From NCBI RefSeq assembly GCF_002236115.1, contig NZ_NIWT01000002.1, positions 682,001-746,000 on the forward strand: a DNA stretch of 64,000 nt, written 5' to 3'. Below the pieces are notes generated by a model. The model was not told the origin of the DNA and ran no database searches. It was given only the letters and a program-made list of their open reading frames with translations. The position numbers and the translations under genes are program-made. Below, in pieces: positions 15,630 to 24,271 of this stretch (positions are counted from its first letter, which is position 1; every line of letters starts with the position of its first letter). Source of the DNA: Pseudomonas jessenii (GTDB lineage Bacteria > Pseudomonadota > Gammaproteobacteria > Pseudomonadales > Pseudomonadaceae).

Positions 15630-17789
15630 TCATGGGGCCTCCTGAGCAGGAACACTTGCATCCACCGCTGAAGAAGTGCGTGGAGGCGTAACCCGATCTG
15701 GATCGAAGTCGAGCGTTGGGCCGCCGCCACTTGCACTCCACCAGTGACCCGCCTGTTCGTTGTAGCTGGCGCGCATCCGCTGGGTGAGCTCTTGCAGATC
15801 CTTGGGCATCGCATCGTCGGGAGAGGGTCTGGGCAGTGGCATACGGACTTTCCAGAGCTGTCCGCCGGCCTGGAAGGAGAACATTTGCCCCTTGGGCAAA
15901 CTGACGATGTGAGCCGGCTCGATCAGCGGCACACTGGTGCTGCTGACACGGTCCTGCGAGGAGGAGGTGAAGTCTGTATTGGCTTCAGGATCGGAGGTGT
16001 CGGTCGCACCCGACACCAGGGTCTTGGTCAGCACGTTAACCTTGGGTAACTGCTGGGTGAGCAGTTCAGCGGTGGCGGTTTCGCGCACGCGGAGCATCTG
16101 CAGGGTGTTGAAGTTGCCAATCACCTGGCCAGCTTTGGCGCGGTTGCCGATACGTGCTTCGATATCGCTGAGGGTCTGGGTGTAGGCGGTTACCTGGATA
16201 CCGGCGCCGCCACCTTTGTTGATCAGGGGGATGAACTCATCGCCCATCAATTCGTTGAACTCATCAGCGTGCAGGTTAATCGGCAGCTTGTCACTGCTGC
16301 TGCCTGATGGGGGCAGGCCATGGTCAATGCCATGTTTGTAGATGTGGCCCGCGACCGAGACCAAATCAGCGAACATGGAGTTGCCCACAGCGGCTGCGAC
16401 TTCGGCGTCGGTCAGCGCATCCAGGCCGACGTAGACGATGCCGCGTTTGCGAATGATCTGCATCCAGTCGAAGATTGGTCGCGGGTCATCTAGGTCGGTG
16501 TAGTTGGGGGCCAGCAGTTGGGCGGTCTTGCCGGTGGTGAGTTTCTCCAGCAGCGGCAGCAGCGAAGCAACGATTTTGTCGAAGTAGGTGCGGTCGTAAC
16601 GTACTGCCGAGCGCAGTCCATCCAGCACCGGATCGAATACCCGTTTCACCGCCAGGTACTGTTCGATGGCCACCACACGCTTTTCGCGTCCCACCATATG
16701 CCGGGGAATGTTCTTCTCAGTGAGTTTGCCTTCCAGTTGGACGATCACTTCCCAGGCTTTCGGATCGGTCTTGGCGAAAAACTGCTGAGCGTATTCGATG
16801 AACAGCGCGTCGATATTGACCACATGTCGCTGGATCTGCAGGTAGTCTGGACGCCGGCCGAGCTCGATCAGGGCACGGGCGATGATATTGACGAAGCGCC
16901 AGGCGAACTCACGGAAGGCCGCAGAGTTACCTTCACCACTGAGCTGCCCGGCGATGCGTGACGCCACTTCCGAGATACGCCCGAAGCGTCCCACCGCATT
17001 GTATCGAGCGGAGATCTCCGGCCAGCCTAGATGGAAAACATAAAACTCCTTATCTCGACCGGCCCGCTTGGCTTCAACGTACATCCGTTTGAGCAAGTCG
17101 GCATCGCCCTTCGGATCGAAGACGATAACCACCTCATGTTCGATGCGATGAATGTCCTGGGTGATGTATACCTCGGCAAGTCGTGTCTTGCCGACGCGGG
17201 TCGTGCCCAGCACCAGGGTGTGTCCGACCCGTTCGCCCAGCGGTAAACTGACTTCCGTTTCGTTGGGCTCGACCCCATGCAACAGCGGCGAGCCACCTAC
17301 CGGGGGCAAAGGCCGCAATGGATTGAAGGCACTGTCCCAGGCCGTGACACGGGCCAGTGTCGAGAACGGAAACGGTGCATGTTCCAGGCGACGTTCGAGT
17401 CCACGGGCCAGACGGTAGCGGGTCGGTTGGTCGACATACTGAGCAACAGCCGGATCTTGGGCCTCGACCAAGCGCTGGGTGTGCAGGCGGGTCCAGCGAA
17501 AGCCGCGCCCCATGAACAAACGCTTACGACTGACCGGAATCTGCCGACTGGTCAGCTCGTAGCGGGGCAACCGACGGATATTGCGCCGATAACGCAGCAC
17601 CTCCCAAGCTTGTCGCAGCCGGATAAGGCCGAACAGGGAATAGGCCAGCGCCGCAACCAGCCCGATCTCGGGTGATAGGGCCACAGCCCAGGGCGAGTAC
17701 ACGCACAACACCGCGGCCGCGATGCAGATCGCTACGGTGTACAGCTCCACCGCTGGCCGGAGCTTGGATTCCATCGCATGCTCGGCCAT
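15630..17789 (-). CDS. traD: Type IV coupling protein TraD, SXT/TOL subfamily
   Basis: A 719-residue coupling protein that brings the relaxase-DNA complex to the secretion channel. Two membrane helices (about 13-35 and 40-56) anchor it; the Walker A is GTTRVGKT at residues 195-202, with Walker B VVIVFDPKG shortly after. The size and N-terminal membrane region fit TIGR03743. It lies between PFL_4695 and PFL_4697 as expected. An alternative ATG five codons in is possible. Confidence 0.93.
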   Translation of the reverse strand: MAEHAMESKLRPAVELYTVAICIAAAVLCVYSPWAVALSPEIGLVAALAYSLFGLIRLRQAWEVLRYRRNIRRLPRYELTSRQIPVSRKRLFMGRGFRWTRLHTQRLVEAQDPAVAQYVDQPTRYRLARGLERRLEHAPFPFSTLARVTAWDSAFNPLRPLPPVGGSPLLHGVEPNETEVSLPLGERVGHTLVLGTTRVGKTRLAEVYITQDIHRIEHEVVIVFDPKGDADLLKRMYVEAKRAGRDKEFYVFHLGWPEISARYNAVGRFGRISEVASRIAGQLSGEGNSAAFREFAWRFVNIIARALIELGRRPDYLQIQRHVVNIDALFIEYAQQFFAKTDPKAWEVIVQLEGKLTEKNIPRHMVGREKRVVAIEQYLAVKRVFDPVLDGLRSAVRYDRTYFDKIVASLLPLLEKLTTGKTAQLLAPNYTDLDDPRPIFDWMQIIRKRGIVYVGLDALTDAEVAAAVGNSMFADLVSVAGHIYKHGIDHGLPPSGSSSDKLPINLHADEFNELMGDEFIPLINKGGGAGIQVTAYTQTLSDIEARIGNRAKAGQVIGNFNTLQMLRVRETATAELLTQQLPKVNVLTKTLVSGATDTSDPEANTDFTSSSQDRVSSTSVPLIEPAHIVSLPKGQMFSFQAGGQLWKVRMPLPRPSPDDAMPKDLQELTQRMRASYNEQAGHWWSASGGGPTLDFDPDRVTPPRTSSAVDASVPAQEAP

Positions 17790-17798
17790 GACCTGGAC

Positions 17799-18314
17799 TC
17801 ACTGTTCCAGTGAGGTGGCAGTGATCAAGACGGGGTAGTGCTCGATCTGCAAGCGGGTGGCGATGTCGTTACCGTTGATCGGCAGGATGGTGAGGTTCGG
17901 AGCGGCTGTTCGAATCCGCGCCAAAGCTTCGGTGTCGGCCACTTCGACGGCGAGGCCGGCCGCGCCCATTTCGTGCAGTTCGGCCGCGCGTTGACGCAAC
18001 CAAGCCAGTGACTGGGGATCCTCCCCGACCAGGAAAAATGGTCGCAAGCCCGGCATGTTCAGGGCGCGAGACGTGATCTGGCCGGGGCTCAAGTGAGAGC
18101 TGCGGACGGGCAATATCCAGGCTTCATCGGCAAATGTGGACAGGTCCGCATGCATGGTCCGATCAGGCTGGGTCTTGTTGTTTAATGACGGCCTGGCAAC
18201 TTGAAAATGGGGTCGGGTGAAGTCGCTAGGCTGATCCCCGGCTACGGTCAGTTCCGGCTGGGCGAAAGGTGCCAAGAGCAGGGTGAAATAGTAGGTAAGG
18301 GGGATTCGCTTCAT
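17799..18314 (-). CDS. ICE protein, PFL_4695 family
   Basis: A 171-residue protein with an N-terminal signal sequence (residues 1-25) and a soluble alpha/beta domain ending in the IEHYPVLITATSLEQ strand. Its place between the lytic transglycosylase and traD matches PFL_4695 (TIGR03765). It shares four bases with the transglycosylase gene. Function is unknown; the fold of the C-terminal half resembles TrbC-type periplasmic proteins. Confidence 0.85.
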   Translation of the reverse strand: MKRIPLTYYFTLLLAPFAQPELTVAGDQPSDFTRPHFQVARPSLNNKTQPDRTMHADLSTFADEAWILPVRSSHLSPGQITSRALNMPGLRPFFLVGEDPQSLAWLRQRAAELHEMGAAGLAVEVADTEALARIRTAAPNLTILPINGNDIATRLQIEHYPVLITATSLEQ

Positions 18315-18859
18315 GGTGGTGTGCCCTGTTCAAAGGGAATCAGCAGCTGTTCGAGTCTCTGGGAAAAGCCAGCACGGTAGCGTGCTGCCGGCGCGCCTCC
18401 TGCCGGACGGTGATAGCGCCCGGCAGCCAAGACCCAATCACCGGTGGCAGCGTGATGCTTCTGCAGCAGCGCGGCGGTCACGGCGAGATTTCGGTAGGGA
18501 TCAAGGGCTTCGCAAGGGCTGGAAAAACGTTGTCCGTGGTAACCCAGGTTGGTTTGCCCGAGACCGGCATCGACCCGCTTGGCGTCATGTCGGGCGAGTG
18601 CCTGAAGCAAGGCGTGACAGGCGGCCTGGCGAGTGGCGAAGCGGTAGGGTGTTCCGGCGATGTTCAGGGTCCAAGGCCAGGGCAGCAGTCGACCACGGAC
18701 GCGGATACCACTCTCCTGCAGGGCAATCGCGAACAGCACCGTAGAAGGGATGTCGGCGTCATGCGCCGCCAATTGGTAGGCAGGAGGCGGAAGTTCGTCA
18801 GCCTGGACGGCGAGCATTGTCAGCATGAGCGTAATACCACTCAGTCGAGGCGTTGCCAT
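18311..18859 (-). CDS. Lytic transglycosylase (SLT domain) of the transfer system
   Basis: A 182-residue periplasmic muramidase that opens peptidoglycan for the conjugation channel, equivalent to VirB1/PilT. After a signal peptide it has the SLT motifs in order: IALQESG with the catalytic Glu at about residue 48, PWPWTLN, VDAGLGQTN, and an AAGRYH segment near the C-terminus. It overlaps PFL_4693 by 19 bases. Confidence 0.92.
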   Translation of the reverse strand: MATPRLSGITLMLTMLAVQADELPPPAYQLAAHDADIPSTVLFAIALQESGIRVRGRLLPWPWTLNIAGTPYRFATRQAACHALLQALARHDAKRVDAGLGQTNLGYHGQRFSSPCEALDPYRNLAVTAALLQKHHAATGDWVLAAGRYHRPAGGAPAARYRAGFSQRLEQLLIPFEQGTPP

Positions 18860-19566
18860 TGTCCATTCACCTGTTGAAATGTGGCAGGCAATGGCCCCGG
18901 GGCACCCAGGTTGAACCAGCGACCATGGTCATGGTTCAAGGTGATCTGCTGGCGTTGGACCTTGACCGGATCGATGTCCGCTTGCCGAGCCCAGCTACGG
19001 ACGCGTTCATCCTGGCCTTGGCTGCCCACCAGGTAGATATCGAACGCCGTGTCGCTGCTTTGCAGACGCTGCGCTTCGTCGGTGCACGCCGGGCAGTGGT
19101 CCTCCACAAACAGGGCCTGGCGCGGCATGACCGATGAGCTGGCAGGGGGCGGGGACGCCATGCCCTGGATCGGCAGCAGCCCGGGAAACAGCTTGGTCCA
19201 GGCCGCGGTGTAAGCGTTTTGGTAAGCCAACTCGCGCTCGGCGCGTTTGGCTTCCAGCGCTACCTGTAATTCGGCATAGCGCTGGCGCTCTTGGTCGGTC
19301 TGGGCTTCGACCCCGAGTGCGGTCAACGGATCGAGGTTCGGGCTCCAGAAACCGCGCGGGCCGGCTTGGATCTGTTCGAAGCGCGTCCACTCCTGCTCCG
19401 TCAGACCCCAGCTCGCCGCCTGTTCAGAGTCAGAGCGCCCCAGGGGAGCGGACTGCGTGTCCTGGATCCGTGACTGTGTCGCGACGGGGTTGCCCACCGC
19501 AGCGCCCGTGGCCAGTAGCGAAGCGAGACAGACAACGGTGGGCAGTAGCGCTCTGTTCATGATCAC
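18841..19566 (-). CDS. ICE protein, PFL_4693 family (TIGR03759)
   Basis: A 241-residue exported protein with a signal peptide to about residue 25. The N-terminal half has the conserved WGLTEQEW and RGFWSPNLDPLTALG segments, the C-terminal half is thioredoxin-like with a CPAC pair in VEDHCPACTDEA. A role in disulfide handling of transfer proteins is suggested by the Cys pair but not proven. The start is GTG 19566; ATG 19560 is equally possible. Confidence 0.9.
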   Translation of the reverse strand: MIMNRALLPTVVCLASLLATGAAVGNPVATQSRIQDTQSAPLGRSDSEQAASWGLTEQEWTRFEQIQAGPRGFWSPNLDPLTALGVEAQTDQERQRYAELQVALEAKRAERELAYQNAYTAAWTKLFPGLLPIQGMASPPPASSSVMPRQALFVEDHCPACTDEAQRLQSSDTAFDIYLVGSQGQDERVRSWARQADIDPVKVQRQQITLNHDHGRWFNLGAPGPLPATFQQVNGQWQRLD

Positions 19567-19569
19567 TAC

Positions 19570-20241
19570 TCAAGGGAGGTGCACGGTCTGATCTGGCTGA
19601 GCGGCCACCGCGAAGATAGCTGAGTTCGGCTCCAGTATTTTCAGGCGCCAAGCCCCTTGCTGCTCACCGCTATGTAGCAGCCGGACATCCGTGAGCGAGC
19701 GACTGTCATGAGGTGCGACCGCCAGAAAGCGCTCACCACCGCGGGACTCGACACTCAATACTGAAAACGGTGGCGAGAGCGGGGTGGGTTTGGGGCGAGC
19801 GGTCTTTTTCGGTTTGGTCGCAGAAGGCGTCGGCGATGGGGGTGATGGCTGGGTCTTGTGCTCCAGGAGCTGCTGCTCGACCTGTTCAAGGCGTGCGCGC
19901 AGCGCTGTCAGGTCTGCCTGGGTGGCGCGGGCTGCGAGACCATCACGCAGTTCCTGTATCTCTTGCGCCCACTGATCCAACATCGGATCGAGGGTATTGG
20001 CCTGTTGCTCACCAGTATCGACCATCTGCTTCAGGTCTTTCAGCGCGTACTGCAGCTTCTCCTGGGCATCCTTGAGGGCGCTTGAATCATGTTGCAGGGT
20101 GTCCAGGGTTTGTAGGTGTTGGGTGTTCGTGCTCTGCAGTTCGGCCACGCGTTGATACTTGTTATACAAACCACCGCTCAGGCCGGCGACCGCCAAGCAA
20201 AGCAGCCCAATGATGAGGGTTTGAAACGTCGAGGCTCTCAT
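19570..20241 (-). CDS. ICE hypothetical protein, one membrane helix plus coiled coil
   Basis: A 223-residue protein with an N-terminal membrane helix (about 9-27), a long coiled coil (about 30-135), a Pro/Lys-rich linker (about 135-165) and a small beta domain. The layout resembles PilO/PilP-like or PilM-adjacent periplasmic spacers in type IV pilus systems. It sits in the pil-like start of the transfer operon, overlapping the PilL-like gene by four bases. No family name is claimed. Confidence 0.75.
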   Translation of the reverse strand: MRASTFQTLIIGLLCLAVAGLSGGLYNKYQRVAELQSTNTQHLQTLDTLQHDSSALKDAQEKLQYALKDLKQMVDTGEQQANTLDPMLDQWAQEIQELRDGLAARATQADLTALRARLEQVEQQLLEHKTQPSPPSPTPSATKPKKTARPKPTPLSPPFSVLSVESRGGERFLAVAPHDSRSLTDVRLLHSGEQQGAWRLKILEPNSAIFAVAAQPDQTVHLP

Positions 20242-20780
20242 GGGCGTGCCTCCAACAGATGGGGCGAGACGGGTGTGATCAGCGCGACGCCGGCCTCCGT
20301 TTTCTGCAGTTCGAAGCAGACTGAACGGCTGACTTCGTCGGTCGTGAGTTGCCAGGCGGGGCCAGCGAGCACTTGGAGCGCGCGGCGCAAAGAGATCGGG
20401 CCGAGCCGGTAATGGGCCGCGGGCAGGGGCCGAGTAAACAGCACCCTCACCGACGCGGTAACGGGGCAGAGCGCATAGCCCGAGCGCTGCAATACGTATT
20501 GCAATGCATCCTGCACCGAAGGGTTCAGGCTGGACGGGATGCTCACGTCAATGATTTGGGTAAGAAGATCGCGTTGTTCCGTGGTGGGCTCGGTGCTGAC
20601 CAGCGTGTAGCGGCCATAACGAAGCTCTGCCGGATGGCTTTCTTCGGCTATGCCCTTCGAGTGCTGGGCCCGATTGGAGCCACTGTCGATCTCTGGATTG
20701 GTCGGCAAAGGGTTGGGGATTTGCGCGGTGCAGGCGCTCAACAAACCCAGCAGGCAGACAGGCGTGAAAAAACGCTCCAT
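20238..20780 (-). CDS. PilL N-terminal-like conjugation lipoprotein (TIGR03748)
   Basis: A 180-residue lipoprotein with a lipobox LLSAC near residue 16. The RYGRYTLV motif and the later VQDALQYVLQRSGYAL region are typical for the PilL N-terminal family, an STN/secretin-type domain also found in the pil genes of conjugative islands. It is the first gene of this block of secretion genes and probably helps form the outer-membrane pore. Confidence 0.87.
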   Translation of the reverse strand: MERFFTPVCLLGLLSACTAQIPNPLPTNPEIDSGSNRAQHSKGIAEESHPAELRYGRYTLVSTEPTTEQRDLLTQIIDVSIPSSLNPSVQDALQYVLQRSGYALCPVTASVRVLFTRPLPAAHYRLGPISLRRALQVLAGPAWQLTTDEVSRSVCFELQKTEAGVALITPVSPHLLEARP

Positions 20781-20886
20781 GGAAAAAACCTCATGTCAGA
20801 TTCAGTGCAGAACCTGACATGAGGTGAAGGAGCGATTCAGTGAGAAAGTTGATTCAAGGTGGGTCGTGTTAACGCTGAACACGTTG

Positions 20887-21633
20887 CTATTCATCGAAAA
20901 TGGCGAGCCCATCCAAGACGGCAGCGTCGGGGTCGAAGATCAACAATCGCACATCCGCCAATGCCGCCAAATACAGTACGTTGACCAAGGCTTCCGGTGT
21001 GCCTGCGTCGAGTTGTTCCTGTCTCAAGCTCGAATAACGATTGCCCTCAATGTTCAGCAAGTTCTCGTCCGTCCATGGCGTGCCGATCAGTTTGCAACCG
21101 ATACCGCAGCAATCTGGCAGCGTAAAAAGCTCGAACAAGAGGCCGGTTTGCCGCAGAGCGAAGTTACTGACCCACTCCTCCAGATAAAGCATCGCTTCTT
21201 CGGGAAGGTGCGCGGTACTGATTTCCCAGGCTCGACTGTAGTGTCCCGTTTCGAAGCTCAAGCGATGGACCATGGCTTGGGCCTCTTCCAGGGAGTACAG
21301 ATCACCGAGGTGATGCCGCTCGTTGAGCATTTCGCCCATCACAGCGTAGATCACTTGGCGCACTAGCCCGCTGGACTGACAGCGTTCATCCAAATTATCC
21401 GGAATGGAGTGGCCTTCGCTGATCACGGCGAAATCGTCATTGAACAGGCAGGGGAACAGTTGCAGCTCGTCGTCGGGCAGATGGGTTTGTGCGTCATGCA
21501 CTGGTCGAAAGCAGGGAGGGCAGTCGTTTTCGTAGGTGATCAGTAGCAGTCGTTCGATATGCAGGTTGTCGTAGCCGCGAGCAAATGGGTTGGCGGCCGC
21601 CAGCAGAGCTGGGGCTCGGGGTGTGGGGTTCAT
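20887..21633 (-). CDS. Conserved ICE hypothetical protein, 248 aa
   Basis: A soluble 248-residue protein from ATG 21633 (GGAGA upstream). It has paired Cys motifs CPPC and CCGIGC and no membrane segment. The position between PilL-like and RadC-like genes is common for a conserved but uncharacterised ICE gene. Possibly a regulatory or DNA-processing accessory; no domain is recognised. Confidence 0.72.
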   Translation of the reverse strand: MNPTPRAPALLAAANPFARGYDNLHIERLLLITYENDCPPCFRPVHDAQTHLPDDELQLFPCLFNDDFAVISEGHSIPDNLDERCQSSGLVRQVIYAVMGEMLNERHHLGDLYSLEEAQAMVHRLSFETGHYSRAWEISTAHLPEEAMLYLEEWVSNFALRQTGLLFELFTLPDCCGIGCKLIGTPWTDENLLNIEGNRYSSLRQEQLDAGTPEALVNVLYLAALADVRLLIFDPDAAVLDGLAIFDE

Positions 21634-21684
21634 GAGCGTTCTCCAGATGAAAATGAACAAGGCGCCCGAAGGCGCCTGTGAGGG

Positions 21685-22179
21685 TTAAAGCCAGCCATGT
21701 TCGGCAAGGGAGAGAGGACGACCTTCACCGACGATGAAGTGATCCAGTACGCGCACTTCGATCAAGGCCAAGGCCTCTTTCAACCGTGCGGTCAAGACGC
21801 GATCCGCCTGGCTGGGTTCCGTACAACCTGAGGGGTGGTTGTGCACAAAAATGGCGGCCGCAGCGTTATGCGCTAGGGAACGTTTAACGACTTGGCGGGG
21901 GTAAACGCTGGCTCCATCAATGCTGCCGTGAAAGAGGACTTCGAACGCCAGCACTCGGTGTTTTGCATCGAGAAATATCACGCCGAAGACTTCATGCTCT
22001 TGTTGCACAAGATGCAGCTTTAGGTATGTGGCGACGGCGTCAGGCGACGTCAGGTTAGGGCCGCGGGCGAACAGCCGACGATCCAGAATGTGCAGCGCTT
22101 CGTCAATCACCTGGTTTTCGTGGACGATACGATCAGCCTCGACATCCGAGGTTTCAATCAGCGTGAGTTGAGTGCTCAT
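21685..22179 (-). CDS. RadC-like JAB-domain protein
   Basis: A 164-residue JAMM/JAB-fold protein. The metal-binding motif is clear: an upstream Glu in [17 protein letters not shown] and the H-N-H-P-S-G...D box (HNHPSG then [10 protein letters not shown]), ending in the typical DHFIVGEG. It is short like other mobile-element RadC homologues, lacking the helix-hairpin-helix region of chromosomal RadC (about 225 residues). Role in DNA metabolism is assumed but unproven. Confidence 0.92.
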   Translation of the reverse strand: MSTQLTLIETSDVEADRIVHENQVIDEALHILDRRLFARGPNLTSPDAVATYLKLHLVQQEHEVFGVIFLDAKHRVLAFEVLFHGSIDGASVYPRQVVKRSLAHNAAAAIFVHNHPSGCTEPSQADRVLTARLKEALALIEVRVLDHFIVGEGRPLSLAEHGWL

Positions 22180-22280
22180 GGTGGTACCTCCGAAGGGAAC
22201 AATCAGGGGTACACGCCCGTGGGGAGTGGTGTCCCCGAGGTGGATATAGAAGTCGCCGGCGTTAGCAGATGGCGCGCTGT

Positions 22281-22538
22281 TTACAGCCGCGTGAATCGAT
22301 GGCGCTGGCCGTGCAGGGGTGAACCACAGCCGTCGCAGGGCAATAGGGAAAAGGCTTTTATTCCCCAGCCAGTTTCGGGATCAAAGTCGGCACTGATGGG
22401 CATTAACCGAACCAGTCCTCGATGGATGCCGGCGATGCGTTTCTCAATTTCATCCGTCGTGTAATAGAGCGATAACGTGCTGTAGTCCTCGTAAGCAGTA
22501 GCAAACAGGCAGTCGTCGCAAAGCCAGAAGGATTCCAT
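22281..22538 (-). CDS. Small Cys-rich ICE protein
   Basis: An 85-residue protein with two Cys pairs, CDDC near the N-terminus and CDGCG near residue 69, probably binding one zinc. It lies between the RadC-like and STY4534 genes, where many ICEs encode a small uncharacterised protein of this kind. A ribosome site (GGAGAATCAAC) precedes the ATG. Confidence 0.7.
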   Translation of the reverse strand: MESFWLCDDCLFATAYEDYSTLSLYYTTDEIEKRIAGIHRGLVRLMPISADFDPETGWGIKAFSLLPCDGCGSPLHGQRHRFTRL

Positions 22539-22609
22539 GTTGATTCTCCTGTGCGGATTGAAGAAAAGGCGCTCGACGGAGCGCCTTGATGAGGAACATC
22601 GTGGACTGT

Positions 22610-23191
22610 TCAGGCGGACTGAACGGTACGGGTGGCATCACGGCGGGCCGTGCGGGGAGTGGGTGGAGATTCAGGTTCGACCCGAGCCTCTGTTGGGTTT
22701 GCGGTCTCCTCAGCTTCGGTATCAGCCGATGAAGGAGATGGCTCATTGTTTGGCGCTTGCTCAGCAGGTGCTGTTACTTCCTGCCTGGCGGGCGCTTTGT
22801 ATTCGAACGTGCCGTTGACCTTGATCCAGTCAATGAACAGCAAACGACCTTTCAGGCTGGCGCCCGGTTGACCTTGTTTATCGCCTTTCTCGTAGAGAAA
22901 CGGATCGATCCACAGGTCGCCGATACGGAACGACAGCAAGACCTTTTTCTCGGCTTTGACGGCGCCCATATAGAGACGAATCAAGCGTTCAGCTTCACCC
23001 CCAGCGACTTTGCAGTCGAAACGGGTGTACTCCACCGCATCGGTGGCACCGTGCAGGGCTGCGATATCGCAAGCCATGAATGGCTGGCCGCGGCGGACTT
23101 GTACTTCACGAACACGGTTGAGATAACCGATACCGACGGTGTGCAGATTGAAGTAAGTGGTCGCTTCCTGGGAGTGGTTGGCGTGGGCCAT
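22610..23191 (-). CDS. STY4534-family ICE replication protein (DUF3577)
   Basis: A 193-residue protein. The first 130 residues match DUF3577: THEADED by YFNLHTVGIGYLNRVREV, then MACDIAALHGATD and a beta-rich core ending KGRLLFIDWIKVNG; the last 60 residues are a disordered Pro/Glu-rich tail. The family is tied to ICE maintenance. It stands 1.1 kb downstream of topB across a gene-poor stretch. Confidence 0.88.
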   Translation of the reverse strand: MAHANHSQEATTYFNLHTVGIGYLNRVREVQVRRGQPFMACDIAALHGATDAVEYTRFDCKVAGGEAERLIRLYMGAVKAEKKVLLSFRIGDLWIDPFLYEKGDKQGQPGASLKGRLLFIDWIKVNGTFEYKAPARQEVTAPAEQAPNNEPSPSSADTEAEETANPTEARVEPESPPTPRTARRDATRTVQSA

Positions 23192-23315
23192 GGTGGTTCT
23201 CCTGTTTCAAGGGAAAACGGCGACGCACAGCCCCTGACGGGCAAGTGAGCCCCCGTCAGGGTGGGTAAGGTGAAGGCGAGCGATGAACGACTCGGCACCG
23301 GCAAGCCGATGACGA

Positions 23316-23561
23316 TCAGAACGATGCGTCTGGGGAAATAGCGGTGCAGCAGAGGAGCATCTGCGGTGGTGATCCGCAAGCATAGGGTAGTGGGCATTCA
23401 TCACCGCTGAAGCGGTAACCGCGCGAGCTTCCGAACGCTGATCGCACTTGGGTAAACCACCACGAACGTGGCGTAGCCTTGAAGGTTCTGGCTACCTGGG
23501 CTGGGCTGTCAACGACAGCGAACCACGCCCTTTGTATAAGCCTGTCATAGGGGCGCGTCAA
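23316..23561 (-). CDS. Possible small hypothetical ORF in the gene-poor segment
   Basis: An 81-residue frame rich in Arg, Ser and aromatic residues (WFAVVDSPAQVARTFKATPR). It points the same way as the backbone and could be a real small gene, but there is no strong ribosome site or domain, and the region is rich in inverted repeats. Low confidence. Confidence 0.25.
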   Translation of the reverse strand: MTRPYDRLIQRAWFAVVDSPAQVARTFKATPRSWWFTQVRSAFGSSRGYRFSGDECPLPYACGSPPQMLLCCTAISPDASF

Positions 23562-23840
23562 GACGCTGCCACCCGATTTTTTATGGCCGGAATATAGTGG
23601 GAGTCACTGGACTGAAGAAAGTGAAGAGTGCGCCTGGCGGGGTGCCAGGCGAAGAAGAGAAAAGCCACCTTTGACGGTCGTACGCAGTCGACAAGCTCCT
23701 CGCAAAACTTTATTCACTGCGTCACGCTTCGCCAACCGACCCTTGTCGTGGCCCGGGTCGGAACATGCTGGCACGCATCCGCGCACAAAGGGTGCCCAGT
23801 GTTTCCCCGGTGGGCTCCGGAACTGAATACGATCGCTGAA

Positions 23841-23885
23841 GCGGATGACCGCTATTGCCTGGTAGAGGCAACAGTGGTCATCCGC
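23841..23885. repeat. 45-base hairpin with 20-bp stem
   Basis: Arms GCGGATGACCGCTATTGCCT and AGGCAACAGTGGTCATCCGC pair over 20 positions with two mismatches (one becomes G-U in RNA) around a GGTAG loop. It is not followed by a T run on either strand, so it is not a standard terminator. The most prominent element of the gene-poor segment. Confidence 0.75.
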
Positions 23886-24271
23886 CACAGTGATCAGGTC
23901 GAGCACAAATCAGGAATGAAATTCCGCAGAAAGAGAAGGCTCCGAACTCAAGGAGTTCGACCGAGCTGCCCGGAGCGATTCGGTCTTGGGTCGCCGTTGG
24001 CGATGATCCTGAGGCACTACAGCAGAGAGGGTGGGATCACGTCAAGCCAGTGGGCGATCCCGCATAAGCCACTACATTGAGCACGATGAAAGAGGTTACT
24101 TACTGCCGAGATGAGCGGCCAATTGTTCGACGGTTGCCAGGATAAAGGCGCGGTCACTTTCTTTGCCTTGACCCGTGAAATCGGACAACACTTTATCGAC
24201 TTAGAGAGGGATCAGCCGCCGTTGATGATGCACTGATCACCCCCATACTCATGCCGATCTCCAGTGAAGCG

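Larger units (their letters stand above)
23192..24271. other. Gene-poor, inverted-repeat-rich 1.1 kb segment
   Basis: No convincing gene fills this stretch between topB and the STY4534 gene. It holds at least six hairpins: 10-bp CCCTGACGGG/CCCGTCAGGG (23232-23261), ACCGCT/AGCGGT (about 23403-23416), 8-bp CGCCTGGC/GCCAGGCG (23631-23651), 7-bp CCGACCC/GGGTCGG (23736-23761), a 20-bp stem (23841-23885) and CGAACTC/GAGTTCG with a 3-base loop (23943-23959). Possible origin of transfer or replication, or a structured RNA. A short minus-strand frame at 24096-24200 reads like the end of a degraded gene. Confidence 0.5.

Noticed and set aside
23628..24080. 150-residue plus-strand open frame in the gene-poor segment
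   Set aside because: Crosses the large hairpins, no domain, no ribosome site; low-complexity basic sequence.
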